Positions 45,377-54,496 are shown, counted from the first letter of the stretch. The stretch: DNA of 64,000 bases from Paradesulfitobacterium ferrireducens (GCF_017310645.1 NZ_JAFLRH010000002.1:62001-126000); one strand, 5' to 3'. Notes: generated by a model from the sequence alone, not told the origin. Program-made: numbers and translations.

Positions 45377-45950
45377 ACAGGTTCAACAAAATCCTGAACA
45401 AATGAAGCAAACTTGGCCTGACCCTCTCCAAATCCAGCTCTCAGGTTCAGGCGGGCAGGGTTTGATCCTGGCCGGAATCATTCTCGCCGATGCCGCTTTA
45501 AGCGAGGGCTATAATGCCATCCAGACCCAGGCCTATGGTCCGGAAGCCCGGGGAGGCGCCTCGCGCGCCGAAGTCATCCTCTCCAGCGACCTTATCGATT
45601 ACCCGCATGTGCAACGTCCGGACATCCTGCTCGCCTTGACCCAGGAAGCCTGTGACAAATACCTGCCTTCTGTCTCAAAGGAAGCTTTGGTCATCGTGGA
45701 CTCTCTGCTCGTGGAACGGGTGCCGGAGACCCAGGCCAATGTCTTACAACTGCCGATTATCCAAACAGCTAAACAAGACTTGGGCAAAGAAATGGTCGCC
45801 AACATCGTGGCTCTCGGTGCCTTGAACCGCGCCGCCGCTCTGGTAAGCCCGGAAGCTTTGGAAAAGGCTGTCCTTAAGCGGGTTCCTAAAGCTTACGCAG
45901 ACTTGAATAAAAAGGCCCTGGAGGCTGGGGAAAAGCTCGTTAGATTATAG
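45357..45950 (+). CDS. korC: 2-oxoglutarate:ferredoxin oxidoreductase gamma subunit (197 aa)
   Basis: The gamma domain begins at residue about 25 with QIQLSGSGGQGLILAGIILADAA and continues QTQAYGPEARGGASRAEVILS, both diagnostic. GTG 45357 has TGGAGGTGA 7 bases upstream inside the beta gene. It completes a KorDABC complex. The gap that follows contains one GGAGTCAG repeat unit. Confidence 0.88.
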   Translation: MPADKSEQVQQNPEQMKQTWPDPLQIQLSGSGGQGLILAGIILADAALSEGYNAIQTQAYGPEARGGASRAEVILSSDLIDYPHVQRPDILLALTQEACDKYLPSVSKEALVIVDSLLVERVPETQANVLQLPIIQTAKQDLGKEMVANIVALGALNRAAALVSPEALEKAVLKRVPKAYADLNKKALEAGEKLVRL

Positions 45951-46040
45951 TAATCAGGAGTCAGAATGGAGAATGGTTGAGCCTAAGACTCAAATCCAAA
46001 TTCCTAATCTCATAGCCTTATTTCAAGGAGGGAAAATCGA

Positions 46041-46766
46041 ATGAAAGAAATGCTTGAGAAATACCGGGGCAATTTCAGGATGCCCAGTAAACCCATTCCG
46101 TTGGAAAAAGCGGAAAATAACGCGTCTGCCCAGCAAATGGTGTATGAAAACCTGCGCGATGCCATTCTTTCCGGCGTCTTGCCTCCTGAGCACCGCCTGT
46201 TGCAGGATGAAATCGCGGTTGAGCTCTCTGTGAACCGCATGGTGGTCAGGGAAGCGCTCTTGCGTCTTGAAGCGGATAGTCTGGTCGACTTTCACCCATA
46301 CAAAGGCTTTTCGGTTGCAACCTTTACTCTGGATGACTTAAGAGAAATCTACTTCATGCGCGCCCTCTTAGAAGGAGCGGCCATCCAGCTCGCCTGCAAC
46401 AACTTAACGTCTGACGAGCTCAAAGAACTGGGGCAAATCTGCGCCGGCATGGAGAAATGCCTCGAGACTACCGATTTAACCGAACTGTCCAAGCTCAATG
46501 TCTCTTTTCACCAAACCATATACACTGCCGCCAAATCCCCCCGCCTCTACAAAATGATCGTGCATCTTTGGAATGGCTTCTTAAAATCCAGCATCAGCTT
46601 CCTCACCCTGCGCGCCCCCATCATGGTTCAGGAACACAAAGCCATTTATGAAGCCCTGTTGGAGCGTGACTCTGCGAAGGCCAAAGAGAGAATCGAAGAA
46701 CATTTAAACAGCGCCTTAAACGACCTGCTCGAATACTGGAGCCAACGCATAGGTTCTGTAGAATAA
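46041..46766 (+). CDS. GntR-family regulator, FCD type (241 aa)
   Basis: The winged helix (AQQMVYENLRDAILSGVLPP, LLQDEIAVELSVNRMVVREAL) follows a 30-residue N-terminal extension. The FCD domain has FHQTIYTAAKSP and EHKAIYEALLERD with the usual metal histidines. It lies between korC and sucC and may regulate either. It is the third GntR gene of this island, each next to a different catabolic block. ATG follows AAGGAGGG. Confidence 0.86.
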   Translation: MKEMLEKYRGNFRMPSKPIPLEKAENNASAQQMVYENLRDAILSGVLPPEHRLLQDEIAVELSVNRMVVREALLRLEADSLVDFHPYKGFSVATFTLDDLREIYFMRALLEGAAIQLACNNLTSDELKELGQICAGMEKCLETTDLTELSKLNVSFHQTIYTAAKSPRLYKMIVHLWNGFLKSSISFLTLRAPIMVQEHKAIYEALLERDSAKAKERIEEHLNSALNDLLEYWSQRIGSVE

Positions 46767-46793
46767 ATAATTTTGTGAGAAAGGATCAAGCCC

Positions 46794-47915
46794 ATGAAGC
46801 TTTACGAATACATGGCCAAAGACATCTTCCGCCTAAGTGGAATCCCCGTTCCCCAAGGGGCGGTCTTTACCCAAGCGGAAAAGGTTACAGAGTTTGTCAA
46901 AGAGCATGCCCCGGTGGCCTTGAAATCCCAAGTGCTTTCCGGCGGGCGGGGCAAGGCCGGCGGTATTAAATTTGCGGACACCCCCGAAGATGCTGCCGAA
47001 CGGGTCCGAGAACTCCTAAACCTAAAAATTAAAGGTTTGCCGGTAGAAACCATCCTCATCGAAGAAAAATTAAAGATTGAGAAAGAACTCTATGTTGCCA
47101 TCACCGTGGACAGCCAGGCCAAAGGTCCGCTCCTCCTTGCATCCGCTGCCGGAGGCGTGGAAATCGAAGAGGTTCCGGACGATAAGCTCATTAAACGTTT
47201 AATCGACGTCACGATTGGGCTGAGACCCTACGCCGCCCAAGACATCGCCCGCCGCTTAGGCTTAAGCGGAGAGGAAGCATACCAAGCCGCTGACATTATC
47301 CTTAAAATGTACCAAATCTTCCGTGCCTATGATGCCGAACTGGTGGAAATCAATCCTTTGGTGATATCCAAAGGCCAAGTCTTGGCTGCTGACGGCAAAA
47401 TCACCCTTGATGATGAAGCCTTTTTTCGCTATCCGGCAGAGGTTCCTAACGTCGAAGAACGGACCGAGCGGGAAGTCAAAGCGCGGGAGCTTGGCATCTC
47501 CTACGTCGAACTCGACGGAGACATTGGAGTCATGGCCAACGGAGCGGGAATTACCATGGCCACTCTGGACATCATCAAGCATTTCGGCGGGGACCCGCGC
47601 AACTTCATGGACGCCGGCGGGGGCGCCGGCACCGAAGCCATGGCCCAGGCCCTGGAAATTCTCCTTTCCGCCAACCCCAAAGCGTTGCTTATCAATGTCT
47701 TTGGCGGAATCACCCGCTGTGATGATGTCGCCAAAGCCTATGTCCAAGTCAAGAATTCGCTCGACATCCAAATCCCGGTTGTCATCCGCCTGGTCGGAAC
47801 CAACCAGGCGGAAGGGGTCGCCATCCTGCGCCAGCACGGCATCGACTCCTATGAAGAAGTTGCGGAAGCCGTCCAGCGCGTTGTAGCCCTAGCCGGTGAA
47901 GGGAGGCTAAACTAA
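46794..47915 (+). CDS. sucC: Succinate-CoA ligase (ADP-forming) beta subunit (373 aa)
   Basis: An ATP-grasp protein: MKLYEYMAKDIFRLSGIPVPQG, ALKSQVLSGGRGKAGGIKFA, ELVEINPLVISKGQVLAADGKITLDD (in parts), and the C-terminal GGAGTEAMAQALEILL and NVFGGITRCDDVAKA loops are all typical of SucC. It pairs with SucD to make ATP from succinyl-CoA. It overlaps sucD by one base. It would provide the energy-yielding last step of glutamate oxidation through the Kor complex. Confidence 0.92.
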   Translation: MKLYEYMAKDIFRLSGIPVPQGAVFTQAEKVTEFVKEHAPVALKSQVLSGGRGKAGGIKFADTPEDAAERVRELLNLKIKGLPVETILIEEKLKIEKELYVAITVDSQAKGPLLLASAAGGVEIEEVPDDKLIKRLIDVTIGLRPYAAQDIARRLGLSGEEAYQAADIILKMYQIFRAYDAELVEINPLVISKGQVLAADGKITLDDEAFFRYPAEVPNVEERTEREVKARELGISYVELDGDIGVMANGAGITMATLDIIKHFGGDPRNFMDAGGGAGTEAMAQALEILLSANPKALLINVFGGITRCDDVAKAYVQVKNSLDIQIPVVIRLVGTNQAEGVAILRQHGIDSYEEVAEAVQRVVALAGEGRLN

Positions 47916-48784
47916 TGGCTATTATCCTGAATGAACACACCCATATCCTGGTCCAAGGCATCACCGGCAACCAAGGACAGTTCCACACTGCCCAGATGCT
48001 GGCCTACGGAAGCAAAATTACAGCCGGGGTCTCCCCCGGCAAAGGCGGGCAGGAAGTCCAAGGGGTTCCGGTCTATCATAGTGTTGCCGAAGCGGTCACT
48101 CATGAACGAATCGATGCCTCCGTCATCTTCATACCCGCCAGATTCGTCAAAGATGCCGCCTACGAAGCCATGGAGGCAGGGATAAAAACCCTGGTCATCA
48201 TTACCGAGCACGTCCCCTTGCATGATGCCATAGATATCATGGCCTTCGCCCGTAAAGAAGGGGTGGAAATCGTCGGCCCCAACACCTTTGGCGTGATTTC
48301 TCCCGGAAAATCCAAAATCGGGATCATGCCCAACAGTATCTTCCTCCCCGGGCAAGTCGGAGTGGTGGCCCGCAGCGGCACCTTAAGCTATGAAATCGTG
48401 TCCCATCTCTCCAAAGCGGGGATCGGACAGTCTACGGTCGTCGGTTTAGGCGGGGATCGTATCGTCGGCTATTCCTTTGTCGACATCTTAAAGAAATTCG
48501 AAGCCGACCCTGAAACCCAAGCCGTGGTCTTAGTCGGGGAAATCGGAGGCAATGCGGAAGAAACCGCTGCCGACTATATCAAAGGTATGAGCAAGCCGGT
48601 GGTCGCCTTCCTCGCCGGGAAAAGCGCCCCTCCCGGGAAACGGATGGGCCATGCCGGGGCTATTATCGAGCGGGGGAAAGGGACGTTCCAGAGCAAGGTG
48701 GAAGCCCTGACAGATGCCGGGGCCAAGGTGGCTGCTTTGCCTTGGGAAGTAAGCCAGCTGCTTTCTGAAATAATGGGGAGTTAG
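47915..48784 (+). CDS. sucD: Succinate-CoA ligase (ADP-forming) alpha subunit (289 aa)
   Basis: The CoA-binding Rossmann domain starts HILVQGITGNQGQFHTAQML and includes VSPGKGGQEVQGVPV. The phosphohistidine motif is GKRMGHAGAIIERGKGTFQSK, with the active histidine in GHAGA. VEIVGPNTFGVISPGKSKIGIMP (in parts) is also typical. It ends the catabolic block; a 104-base gap separates it from the sigma-54 activator. Confidence 0.92.
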   Translation: MAIILNEHTHILVQGITGNQGQFHTAQMLAYGSKITAGVSPGKGGQEVQGVPVYHSVAEAVTHERIDASVIFIPARFVKDAAYEAMEAGIKTLVIITEHVPLHDAIDIMAFARKEGVEIVGPNTFGVISPGKSKIGIMPNSIFLPGQVGVVARSGTLSYEIVSHLSKAGIGQSTVVGLGGDRIVGYSFVDILKKFEADPETQAVVLVGEIGGNAEETAADYIKGMSKPVVAFLAGKSAPPGKRMGHAGAIIERGKGTFQSKVEALTDAGAKVAALPWEVSQLLSEIMGS

Positions 48785-48888
48785 CTATATTTTATATACA
48801 AAAAGCAGGAATTTTACAGAAATTCTCGAATTTACGAATGTTAGAGGAAAATTCTGCAGTGCATTGACATTAGGAGGAAAGGACCAAA

Positions 48889-50304
48889 ATGTTAAGTCAA
48901 GTCCCGCTCGCTCAGATTTTGACAGCGGTCTTTGAATCCATCCATGAGGGTATTATTGTAACCGATCATACCGGTCAAATCATTTTCTACAACTCAGAAC
49001 TGGGACGGTTAGAAGATTTAGATCCAGCCGATGTCATCGGGAAGCACCTAAGCGATGTTTATGATGCGGTAACTTTTGACACGAGCGAGCATCTCCATGT
49101 GATTACGACCGGAGAACCTATCCTGGAACAGAGAAGAACCTATTTTACGGCAAACGGCAAAGAGATTAACATCGTGGCCGGCACTTTTCCGGTTTGGGAT
49201 CAAGGGAAAGTAGTGGCGGCCTACTCAGTGTGCCGCGATATTACTAAATTCAAAGAACTGTTGGACAAGACAATCCAACTTCAGGATCAAATTGGGCGGG
49301 ATCGGGAGAATATTAAAAATAATGGCACCCGGTATACCTTTGACTCTTTGGTATATGCGAGTTCTGTGATGCAGAGCCTGCTTAATTCCGCTAAAAAAGC
49401 AGCTGAAGCGGACGGGTCATTGCTTATTTTCGGAGAGACCGGAACCGGGAAAGAATTGCTGGTACAAGCGATTCATAATTATAGCAGCCGCAAGGACGAA
49501 CCTTTTGTAGCCATTAATTGCGCAGCCATTCCGGAAACATTATTAGAAAGTATCCTGTTTGGAACGGTGAAAGGGGCTTTTACCGGTGCAGTCGACGGGA
49601 AGGGGCTGTTCGAACAGGCCGGAAAAGGGACTCTGTTTTTAGATGAGTTGAATTCTATGAGCATCGGTCTCCAAGCTAAACTTCTGCGGGTATTGCAAGA
49701 GAGATCGATGCGCAGAGTGGGCGGAACTACGGAAATTCCGGTACGCTGCCGGGTTATTAGTTCAACCAATGTCGACCCGTGGGAATCCATCAATAACGGA
49801 AGTATGCGCAAAGACTTATTTTACCGTTTGGCGGTGATTTCCCTTTACATTCCACCCCTCAGGGAAAGGAAAGAGGACATCGGTGCCTTGCTCGGGTATT
49901 TTCTGCAGAAGTTTCAAAGGATTTATGGCCGCAAAGAAATTCGGATTTCCGCAGAACTCAAGGACGCATTTTATAGCTACACCTGGCCTGGCAATGTGCG
50001 GGAACTGGAACATGTGCTGGAAAGCGCAGTCAATATGCTGGATGGGGGACAGGTGATTAAAATTGAACATCTTCCGCCCTATTTAAAAACGAGATTTTCC
50101 GACCAGGAGCCGGCCTTATTAGGAAACGCGCTCAACGCTGAGGGCACTCTGGCCCAGATTCTGCACGATGTTGAGAAACAAGTGTTGACAGATGCGCTGA
50201 AAGCCCATGGGGGAAATATAACGAAAGCGGCCGAGTCTTTAGGAATCGCGCGTCAAAATCTGCAATACCGCATTCGGAAACTAAATTTGGATCAAACGGG
50301 ATAA
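48889..50304 (+). CDS. Sigma-54-dependent transcriptional activator, PAS-AAA-Fis (RocR-like, 471 aa)
   Basis: Three domains: a PAS sensor (residues about 10-125, GIIVTDHTGQIIFYNSELGR), a sigma-54 AAA+ domain (Walker A GETGTGKELL, sigma-54 contact loop GAFTGA inside ESILFGTVKGAFTGA, Walker B GTLFLDELNSM), and a Fis-type helix-turn-helix (GNITKAAESLGIARQNLQYRIRKL) at the end. The GTVKGAFTGA form and layout resemble RocR of Bacillus, which senses arginine-family amino acids. It sits directly upstream of two sigma-54 promoters (50469 and 55649) and most likely controls both. The effector is unknown; the transported compound or a breakdown product is the natural candidate. Confidence 0.9.
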   Translation: MLSQVPLAQILTAVFESIHEGIIVTDHTGQIIFYNSELGRLEDLDPADVIGKHLSDVYDAVTFDTSEHLHVITTGEPILEQRRTYFTANGKEINIVAGTFPVWDQGKVVAAYSVCRDITKFKELLDKTIQLQDQIGRDRENIKNNGTRYTFDSLVYASSVMQSLLNSAKKAAEADGSLLIFGETGTGKELLVQAIHNYSSRKDEPFVAINCAAIPETLLESILFGTVKGAFTGAVDGKGLFEQAGKGTLFLDELNSMSIGLQAKLLRVLQERSMRRVGGTTEIPVRCRVISSTNVDPWESINNGSMRKDLFYRLAVISLYIPPLRERKEDIGALLGYFLQKFQRIYGRKEIRISAELKDAFYSYTWPGNVRELEHVLESAVNMLDGGQVIKIEHLPPYLKTRFSDQEPALLGNALNAEGTLAQILHDVEKQVLTDALKAHGGNITKAAESLGIARQNLQYRIRKLNLDQTG

Positions 50305-50391
50305 CACGTGCAAAAAATATTGGCGGTGGCATGAAATTTTGCATCTGCCTTGAAAACCTGATTGCACTTAAGCTCAAAGCCCTCTTCTCCC

Positions 50392-50456
50392 TGCAACGGG
50401 TGCAAATAAAGTATGCACTGCCTTGTGAAGAAAGACCTTAGCTGCAACCTTTGCAA
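50392..50456. promoter_or_regulatory. Repeated TGCAAC-n-TGCAA motifs, candidate enhancer sites
   Basis: TGCAACGGGTGCAAA (50392-50406) and TGCAACCTTTGCAA (50443-50456) lie 60-80 and about 15 bases before the sigma-54 promoter at 50469. A similar TGCAAC/TGCAAAA pair precedes the second sigma-54 promoter (55603-55623). Binding by the activator is an inference. Confidence 0.35.
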
Positions 50457-50468
50457 TTATCTGAAAGT

Positions 50469-50484
50469 TGGTACGGGTTTTGCA
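50469..50484 (+). promoter_or_regulatory. Sigma-54 promoter of the betaine-type importer operon
   Basis: TGGTACGGGTTTTGCA matches the consensus TGGCACG-N4-TTGCA with one difference and exact -24/-12 spacing (GG 50470-50471, GC 50482-50483). It lies 35 bases before the first permease start. Confidence 0.72.
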
Positions 50485-50518
50485 TGATTTTATTGGAATA
50501 ACGAATCGAGGTGGGATT

Positions 50519-51172
50519 ATGGACATCAATTTAGTGGATTTCTTCCAGCGCAATACCAGAACGATTATGGAATATACGGAAAATCACTTTACTCTGGTAT
50601 TGTCAGCCGTAGTGATCTCACTCCTAATTTGGGTTCCGATTGGGCTTTTGCTGACTAAAAGCGATAAATGGGCAGCAAGGATCATGGCTCTGGCCAATAC
50701 GATTTTCTGTATTCCGAGCTTGTCTTTGTTCGCGATCATGGTGACCATACCGGCGCTGGGTTTGGGCAGGAAGTCAGCCCTTCTGGCCTTGGTGCTGTAT
50801 GCGATGATGCCTCTGATCCGCAATGTTTATGACGGGGTTAAGAACGTCGACCGCAATGTGATTGAGGCGGCCAAAGGCATGGGCATGAGTTCAGGCCGCA
50901 TCATGCGGGAAATTCAGCTCCCGCTTGGACTGCCGGTCATCTTTGCCGGCTTTCGCATCACCGTGGTTATGACCACAGGAATTGCAGCCATTGCCACCTA
51001 CATCGGGGAACGGAATCTCGGCCGCTTTATCCAGGAAGGCTTGGTCCGGTCCAATACATCCATGATTATCATGGGCGCGCTGATTATTTCAGTGATAGCC
51101 ATTGCTTTAGACACGATTCTGGGCGGGATTGAAAAACTGGTAATCCCCAAAGGCCTGAGAGCTCGCAGGTAA
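50519..51172 (+). CDS. OpuC-type quaternary-amine ABC transporter permease 1 (217 aa)
   Basis: A permease of the OpuCB/ProW family with about five membrane helices. LLIWVPIGLLLTKSDK, NTIFCIPSLSLFAIMV and the coupling loop VIEAAKGMGMSSGRIMREIQLPLGLPVI (in parts) are typical. The family imports glycine betaine, choline, carnitine and related compounds; EgtU/EgtV of this family take up ergothioneine in streptococci. ATG 50519 follows GAGGTGGG and comes right after the sigma-54 promoter. Confidence 0.88.
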   Translation: MDINLVDFFQRNTRTIMEYTENHFTLVLSAVVISLLIWVPIGLLLTKSDKWAARIMALANTIFCIPSLSLFAIMVTIPALGLGRKSALLALVLYAMMPLIRNVYDGVKNVDRNVIEAAKGMGMSSGRIMREIQLPLGLPVIFAGFRITVVMTTGIAAIATYIGERNLGRFIQEGLVRSNTSMIIMGALIISVIAIALDTILGGIEKLVIPKGLRARR

Positions 51173-51293
51173 AATTCGCAAGCTAAAACGATTCGAAAGT
51201 TATAAACAATTCCCTTAGATGCAGCACCATCCGTATAAATACCGGCGGGTTGATCCTGACCGGCGAACAACTTTCGTTAGAGGGGGATGCCGA

Positions 51294-52415
51294 GTGATTG
51301 AGCTCAAAAACGTAACCAAACAATATCCGGGTCAACCCCACCCAGCGGTTGATAGCCTGACTCTTACCGTCCCTGAAGGGGAAATCTGCGTCCTTGTCGG
51401 GCCGTCGGGCTGCGGCAAGAGCACGACCCTGCGCATGATTAACCGCATGATTGAACCGTCGGCCGGCAGCATTACCATTAACGGCCAAAGCGTTATGAAT
51501 AATGACCCGGATCACCTGCGCATGGGGATCGGGTACGTCATTCAGCAAATTGGTCTTTTGCCCCACCGCACGATCGCAGAAAATATCGCCATTGTACCGA
51601 GATTATATAAATGGCCCAAGGAGAAAATTGTCCGCAGGGTTGACGAGCTCCTGGTTATGATGGGCTTGGATCCGGAAAAGACCAGGAGCAAATACCCGTC
51701 CCAGCTGAGCGGCGGCCAAATGCAAAGGGTCGGGGTGGCGCGCGCCATGGCCGTTGACCCTCCGATTATGTTGATGGATGAGCCGTTCGGAGCGGTTGAC
51801 CCCATTGCCCGCACCCATTTGCAGGATGAGTTTTTGCGCCTGCAAAAGGAAATTCGCAAGACCATCGTTTTTGTGACCCATGACATCAATGAAGCCATTA
51901 AAATGGGAGACAAAATCGCCATCTTCGGCGAGGGGAAATTAGTTCAGTTTGGCACTCCGGAAGAGGTTCTGACCAACCCTGCCAATGAATTTGTAGAGAA
52001 CTTTATCGGGTATGACCGGATCGTGAAAAAGCTGTTCCTGTATCAGGTGCAGGAGGCCTACCGGCCTGCGGTCTGCCGTCTCCGCCCGGAAGAAATCGGG
52101 AATGCTTTAAGCAAAATGCTGGCTGAAAAGGCGGAAGTGGCCTTTGTTCTGAATGAAGCGGACAAGCCTTGCGGTTACCTGACCCGGGAAGAGCTGGAAC
52201 AAGAGGAAACAGCCCGTGACGCCGACGGATTGCAAAAGCTGGCCGCCCGCAGGAGCAAAGCCTTCGTTCAAACCACCACCCCGCTGCCGGATGCCTTGTC
52301 CGTCATGTTGGAGTATGATGCGGAGTATGTGGGCGTGCTGAAGAACGGGCTGCTTGAAGGTGTGATGTCATTCAAGGATATTCGCCGCCATGTTTACCGG
52401 AGAGAGGGTGAGTAA
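51294..52415 (+). CDS. OpuC-type ABC transporter ATP-binding protein with CBS-like C-terminus (373 aa)
   Basis: The ATPase carries Walker A GPSGCGKSTT, the typical MINRMIEPSAGSITINGQS, signature LSGGQMQRVGVARAM, Walker B IMLMDEPFGAVDP and FVTHDINEAIKMGDKI. About 110 residues after position 260 form a CBS-pair-like region (AFVLNEADKPCGYLTREEL ... EYVGVLKNGLLEGVMSF), as in OpuCA/OpuAA, where such domains sense ionic strength. GTG 51294 follows AGGGGGATG. The gene abuts the second permease with no gap. Confidence 0.88.
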   Translation: MIELKNVTKQYPGQPHPAVDSLTLTVPEGEICVLVGPSGCGKSTTLRMINRMIEPSAGSITINGQSVMNNDPDHLRMGIGYVIQQIGLLPHRTIAENIAIVPRLYKWPKEKIVRRVDELLVMMGLDPEKTRSKYPSQLSGGQMQRVGVARAMAVDPPIMLMDEPFGAVDPIARTHLQDEFLRLQKEIRKTIVFVTHDINEAIKMGDKIAIFGEGKLVQFGTPEEVLTNPANEFVENFIGYDRIVKKLFLYQVQEAYRPAVCRLRPEEIGNALSKMLAEKAEVAFVLNEADKPCGYLTREELEQEETARDADGLQKLAARRSKAFVQTTTPLPDALSVMLEYDAEYVGVLKNGLLEGVMSFKDIRRHVYRREGE

Positions 52416-53066
52416 ATGAAGATGTCCTGGGAACGCTTCCAGATCGCCCTCTTTGAGAAAGCCCCGGAAGCCGTGCTCACCCACCTGTTGATTGTAGTGA
52501 TTACGGTCGCGCTGGCGATTCTCATCTCCGTTCCCCTGGGAGTACTGCTGACCCGGCCCAGATACCGCAAGTTCGGGGTGGTGGCCCTCAATATCTTAAA
52601 TATTCTCAATGCCATTCCAGGGATGGCCGTGATTGCGCTCGCGCTTCCTATCCTCGGATTAGGGATTAAGCCAGCGGTAGTGGCGCTCCTGTTTCAGAGC
52701 TTGCTCCCGATCGTGCGCAATACCATCGCCGGGCTCCTGGAAGTCAGTGCCGATGTCAAGGAAGCGGCCGCCGGCATGGGCATGAACCAACGCCAAATTC
52801 TGCTGGAAGTGGAAATGCCGCTGGCAATGCCGATTATCCTTAGCGGGATCAGAACATCGACAGTATACGTCGTGAGTGTGGGCACCCTGGCCGCTTTGAT
52901 CGGAGCAGGGGGTTTGGGCAATATGATTATCGGCGGCTTGGCGTTGTTTATGCCGGAATACCTGATCGTCGGTGCGGGGCTGGGCGCAATTATGTCCATT
53001 TTCTTCGACCGGGCGCTCAGTTATTTGGAATATAAAATCACTCCGCCCGGTGTCCGGGCCAACTGA
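52416..53066 (+). CDS. OpuC-type ABC transporter permease 2 (216 aa)
   Basis: A paralogue of the permease at 50519 with the same coupling pattern (VKEAAAGMGMNQRQILLEVEMPLAMPII, in parts) and GTLAALIGAGGLGNMIIGGL, a segment characteristic of OpuCD/OpuBD. The arrangement permease-ATPase-permease-binding protein is that of OpuB/OpuC systems. It starts one base after the ATPase stop. Confidence 0.88.
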   Translation: MKMSWERFQIALFEKAPEAVLTHLLIVVITVALAILISVPLGVLLTRPRYRKFGVVALNILNILNAIPGMAVIALALPILGLGIKPAVVALLFQSLLPIVRNTIAGLLEVSADVKEAAAGMGMNQRQILLEVEMPLAMPIILSGIRTSTVYVVSVGTLAALIGAGGLGNMIIGGLALFMPEYLIVGAGLGAIMSIFFDRALSYLEYKITPPGVRAN

Positions 53067-53165
53067 CTAACTTAATGGATTCAGCAGGAAGGAGGGGTTA
53101 GGAGCAGCGCAAAGACAGAAGATATACTTAAAAGTTAAGCACAATTGGGAAGGAGATTGAACTGG

Positions 53166-54113
53166 ATGAAACTATTCAAGAAAAGATTGGCTCAAATCGG
53201 TGTTGTTTCTGCCCTGATTCTTACGCTGGCCCTGGGCGGCGTAGCCGGGTGCGGAACACAGTCCGGCGGCGGAGAAACAGCCAAAAAAGGCCCGACCATC
53301 AAGATTTCTTCTAAAACCTTTACCGAGGCTCAGTTGCTCGGAACCATGACCCTGCAGTATTTGCAAAGCAAAGGGTATCCTGTAGAAAATAAAATGGGCC
53401 TTGGGGAGCTGGCGGTAATCCGGCCTGCGCTTGAATCCAAGCAGATTGATTTGTATTGGGAGTACACCGGTACCGGTATCTTGGCACTCATGAAAGCCAA
53501 CCCGATTTTTGATGAGAAAGAGGCTTATCAGACGATCAAAGATTGGGATGCCAAAAACGGGATTGCCTGGCTTGACTATGCTCCTCTAAATGATACCTAT
53601 TCCATTGTGACCCCGAAAGAAGTAGCAGACAAATATAACTTAAAAACCACCTCTGACTATGTCAATTTAGTGAAGAGCGGTACTCATCTCAAGTTTGTCA
53701 GCTTTGTGGAATGGGATGAAAGAGCAGACGGGCTTCCCGCTTTTGAAAAGACCTATGACTTCAAAATGCCGAAAGAAGACATTGTCGATGTAGCTATGGG
53801 CTTAAACTACGATACCCTGAAAAATAAAAAGGGTGACCTGGCGTTAGCTTTTACCACGGAACCACGTATCATCACGGACAACCTGGTCGTTCTCCAAGAT
53901 GATAAAAAAGCCTTCCCTGTATACAATGCTGCTCCGGTTGTAAGGCAGGAAATCGTTGATGCTTATCCTGATTTGGCCAAAGACCTGAAAGCTTTGAGCT
54001 CCGTACTGGATACACCTACGATTACTGACCTCAACAAACAAGTCGATGTGGACAAAAAGTCCATCGAAGAAGTATCCACTGCGTTCTTAAAGAGCAAAGG
54101 GCTCATTAAGTAG
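53166..54113 (+). CDS. OpuC/ProX-type substrate-binding lipoprotein (315 aa)
   Basis: A lipoprotein (lipobox GVAGC, Cys29) of the OpuAC/OpuCC family. The mature start IKISSKTFTEAQLLGTMTLQYL and the IDLYWEYTGTG segment are hallmarks; the latter contributes to the ligand pocket. The binding pocket in this family is an aromatic cage for a trimethylammonium group; several Tyr/Trp residues are present, but the pocket cannot be assigned from sequence alone. ATG 53166 follows AAGGAG. It closes the importer operon. Confidence 0.87.
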   Translation: MKLFKKRLAQIGVVSALILTLALGGVAGCGTQSGGGETAKKGPTIKISSKTFTEAQLLGTMTLQYLQSKGYPVENKMGLGELAVIRPALESKQIDLYWEYTGTGILALMKANPIFDEKEAYQTIKDWDAKNGIAWLDYAPLNDTYSIVTPKEVADKYNLKTTSDYVNLVKSGTHLKFVSFVEWDERADGLPAFEKTYDFKMPKEDIVDVAMGLNYDTLKNKKGDLALAFTTEPRIITDNLVVLQDDKKAFPVYNAAPVVRQEIVDAYPDLAKDLKALSSVLDTPTITDLNKQVDVDKKSIEEVSTAFLKSKGLIK

Positions 54114-54496
54114 CCCCCTTAGTCAAGGGTAGGTGGTCTACAGACCCGCATCCTTCGCCGCGAAAGCAACCCTCTGTGGTTTGCGGCTACGGCGTTAGTC
54201 TGCACCGCAGACTAACGTACCAGGCGGCGGAACTATTTGCTTGTCGACTCAGCTACCGCGTCAAACCTTCGGGTAATACCTGAAGTGAACCGTGACGCGG
54301 CTTAACGCATCGTCGACGGCGCTCACGACGCTCCTCTGCTCTGCGGTTCACTAAGTCTGTAGCCCACCTCCTCTCTAGAAATAAGTTGGGTAAATTTTAA
54401 TAAAGATATTAGCCGTTGCGCCCGCCTGGACCTTAGTCTGCGGGCGCGGCGGCTCACACACTTGCCTCGTCTCATAAAGAAAGGAAGGCTTTTTTT
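54114..54496. repeat. Dispersed intergenic repeat element, copy B (inverted)
   Basis: No gene was found in these 383 bases. The segments 54147-54192 and 54233-54299 are, in reverse complement, closely similar to parts of 41626-41803. The hairpin CGTTAGTCTGC/GCAGACTAACG (54193-54217) is a variant of those at 25265, 25320 and 41569. A second GC-rich stem GCGCCCGC/GCGGGCGC lies near 54419-54446. The hairpins would probably stop or slow transcription coming from the importer operon. Confidence 0.75.

Noticed and set aside
47262-47837. A 191-codon antisense frame opposite sucC
   Set aside because: sucC is unmistakable on the sense strand; the reverse frame has no support.
50322-50358. A sigma-54-like site TGGCATGAAATTTTGCA
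   Set aside because: The distance between the GG and GC elements is one base too long; the site at 50469 has exact spacing and is better placed.
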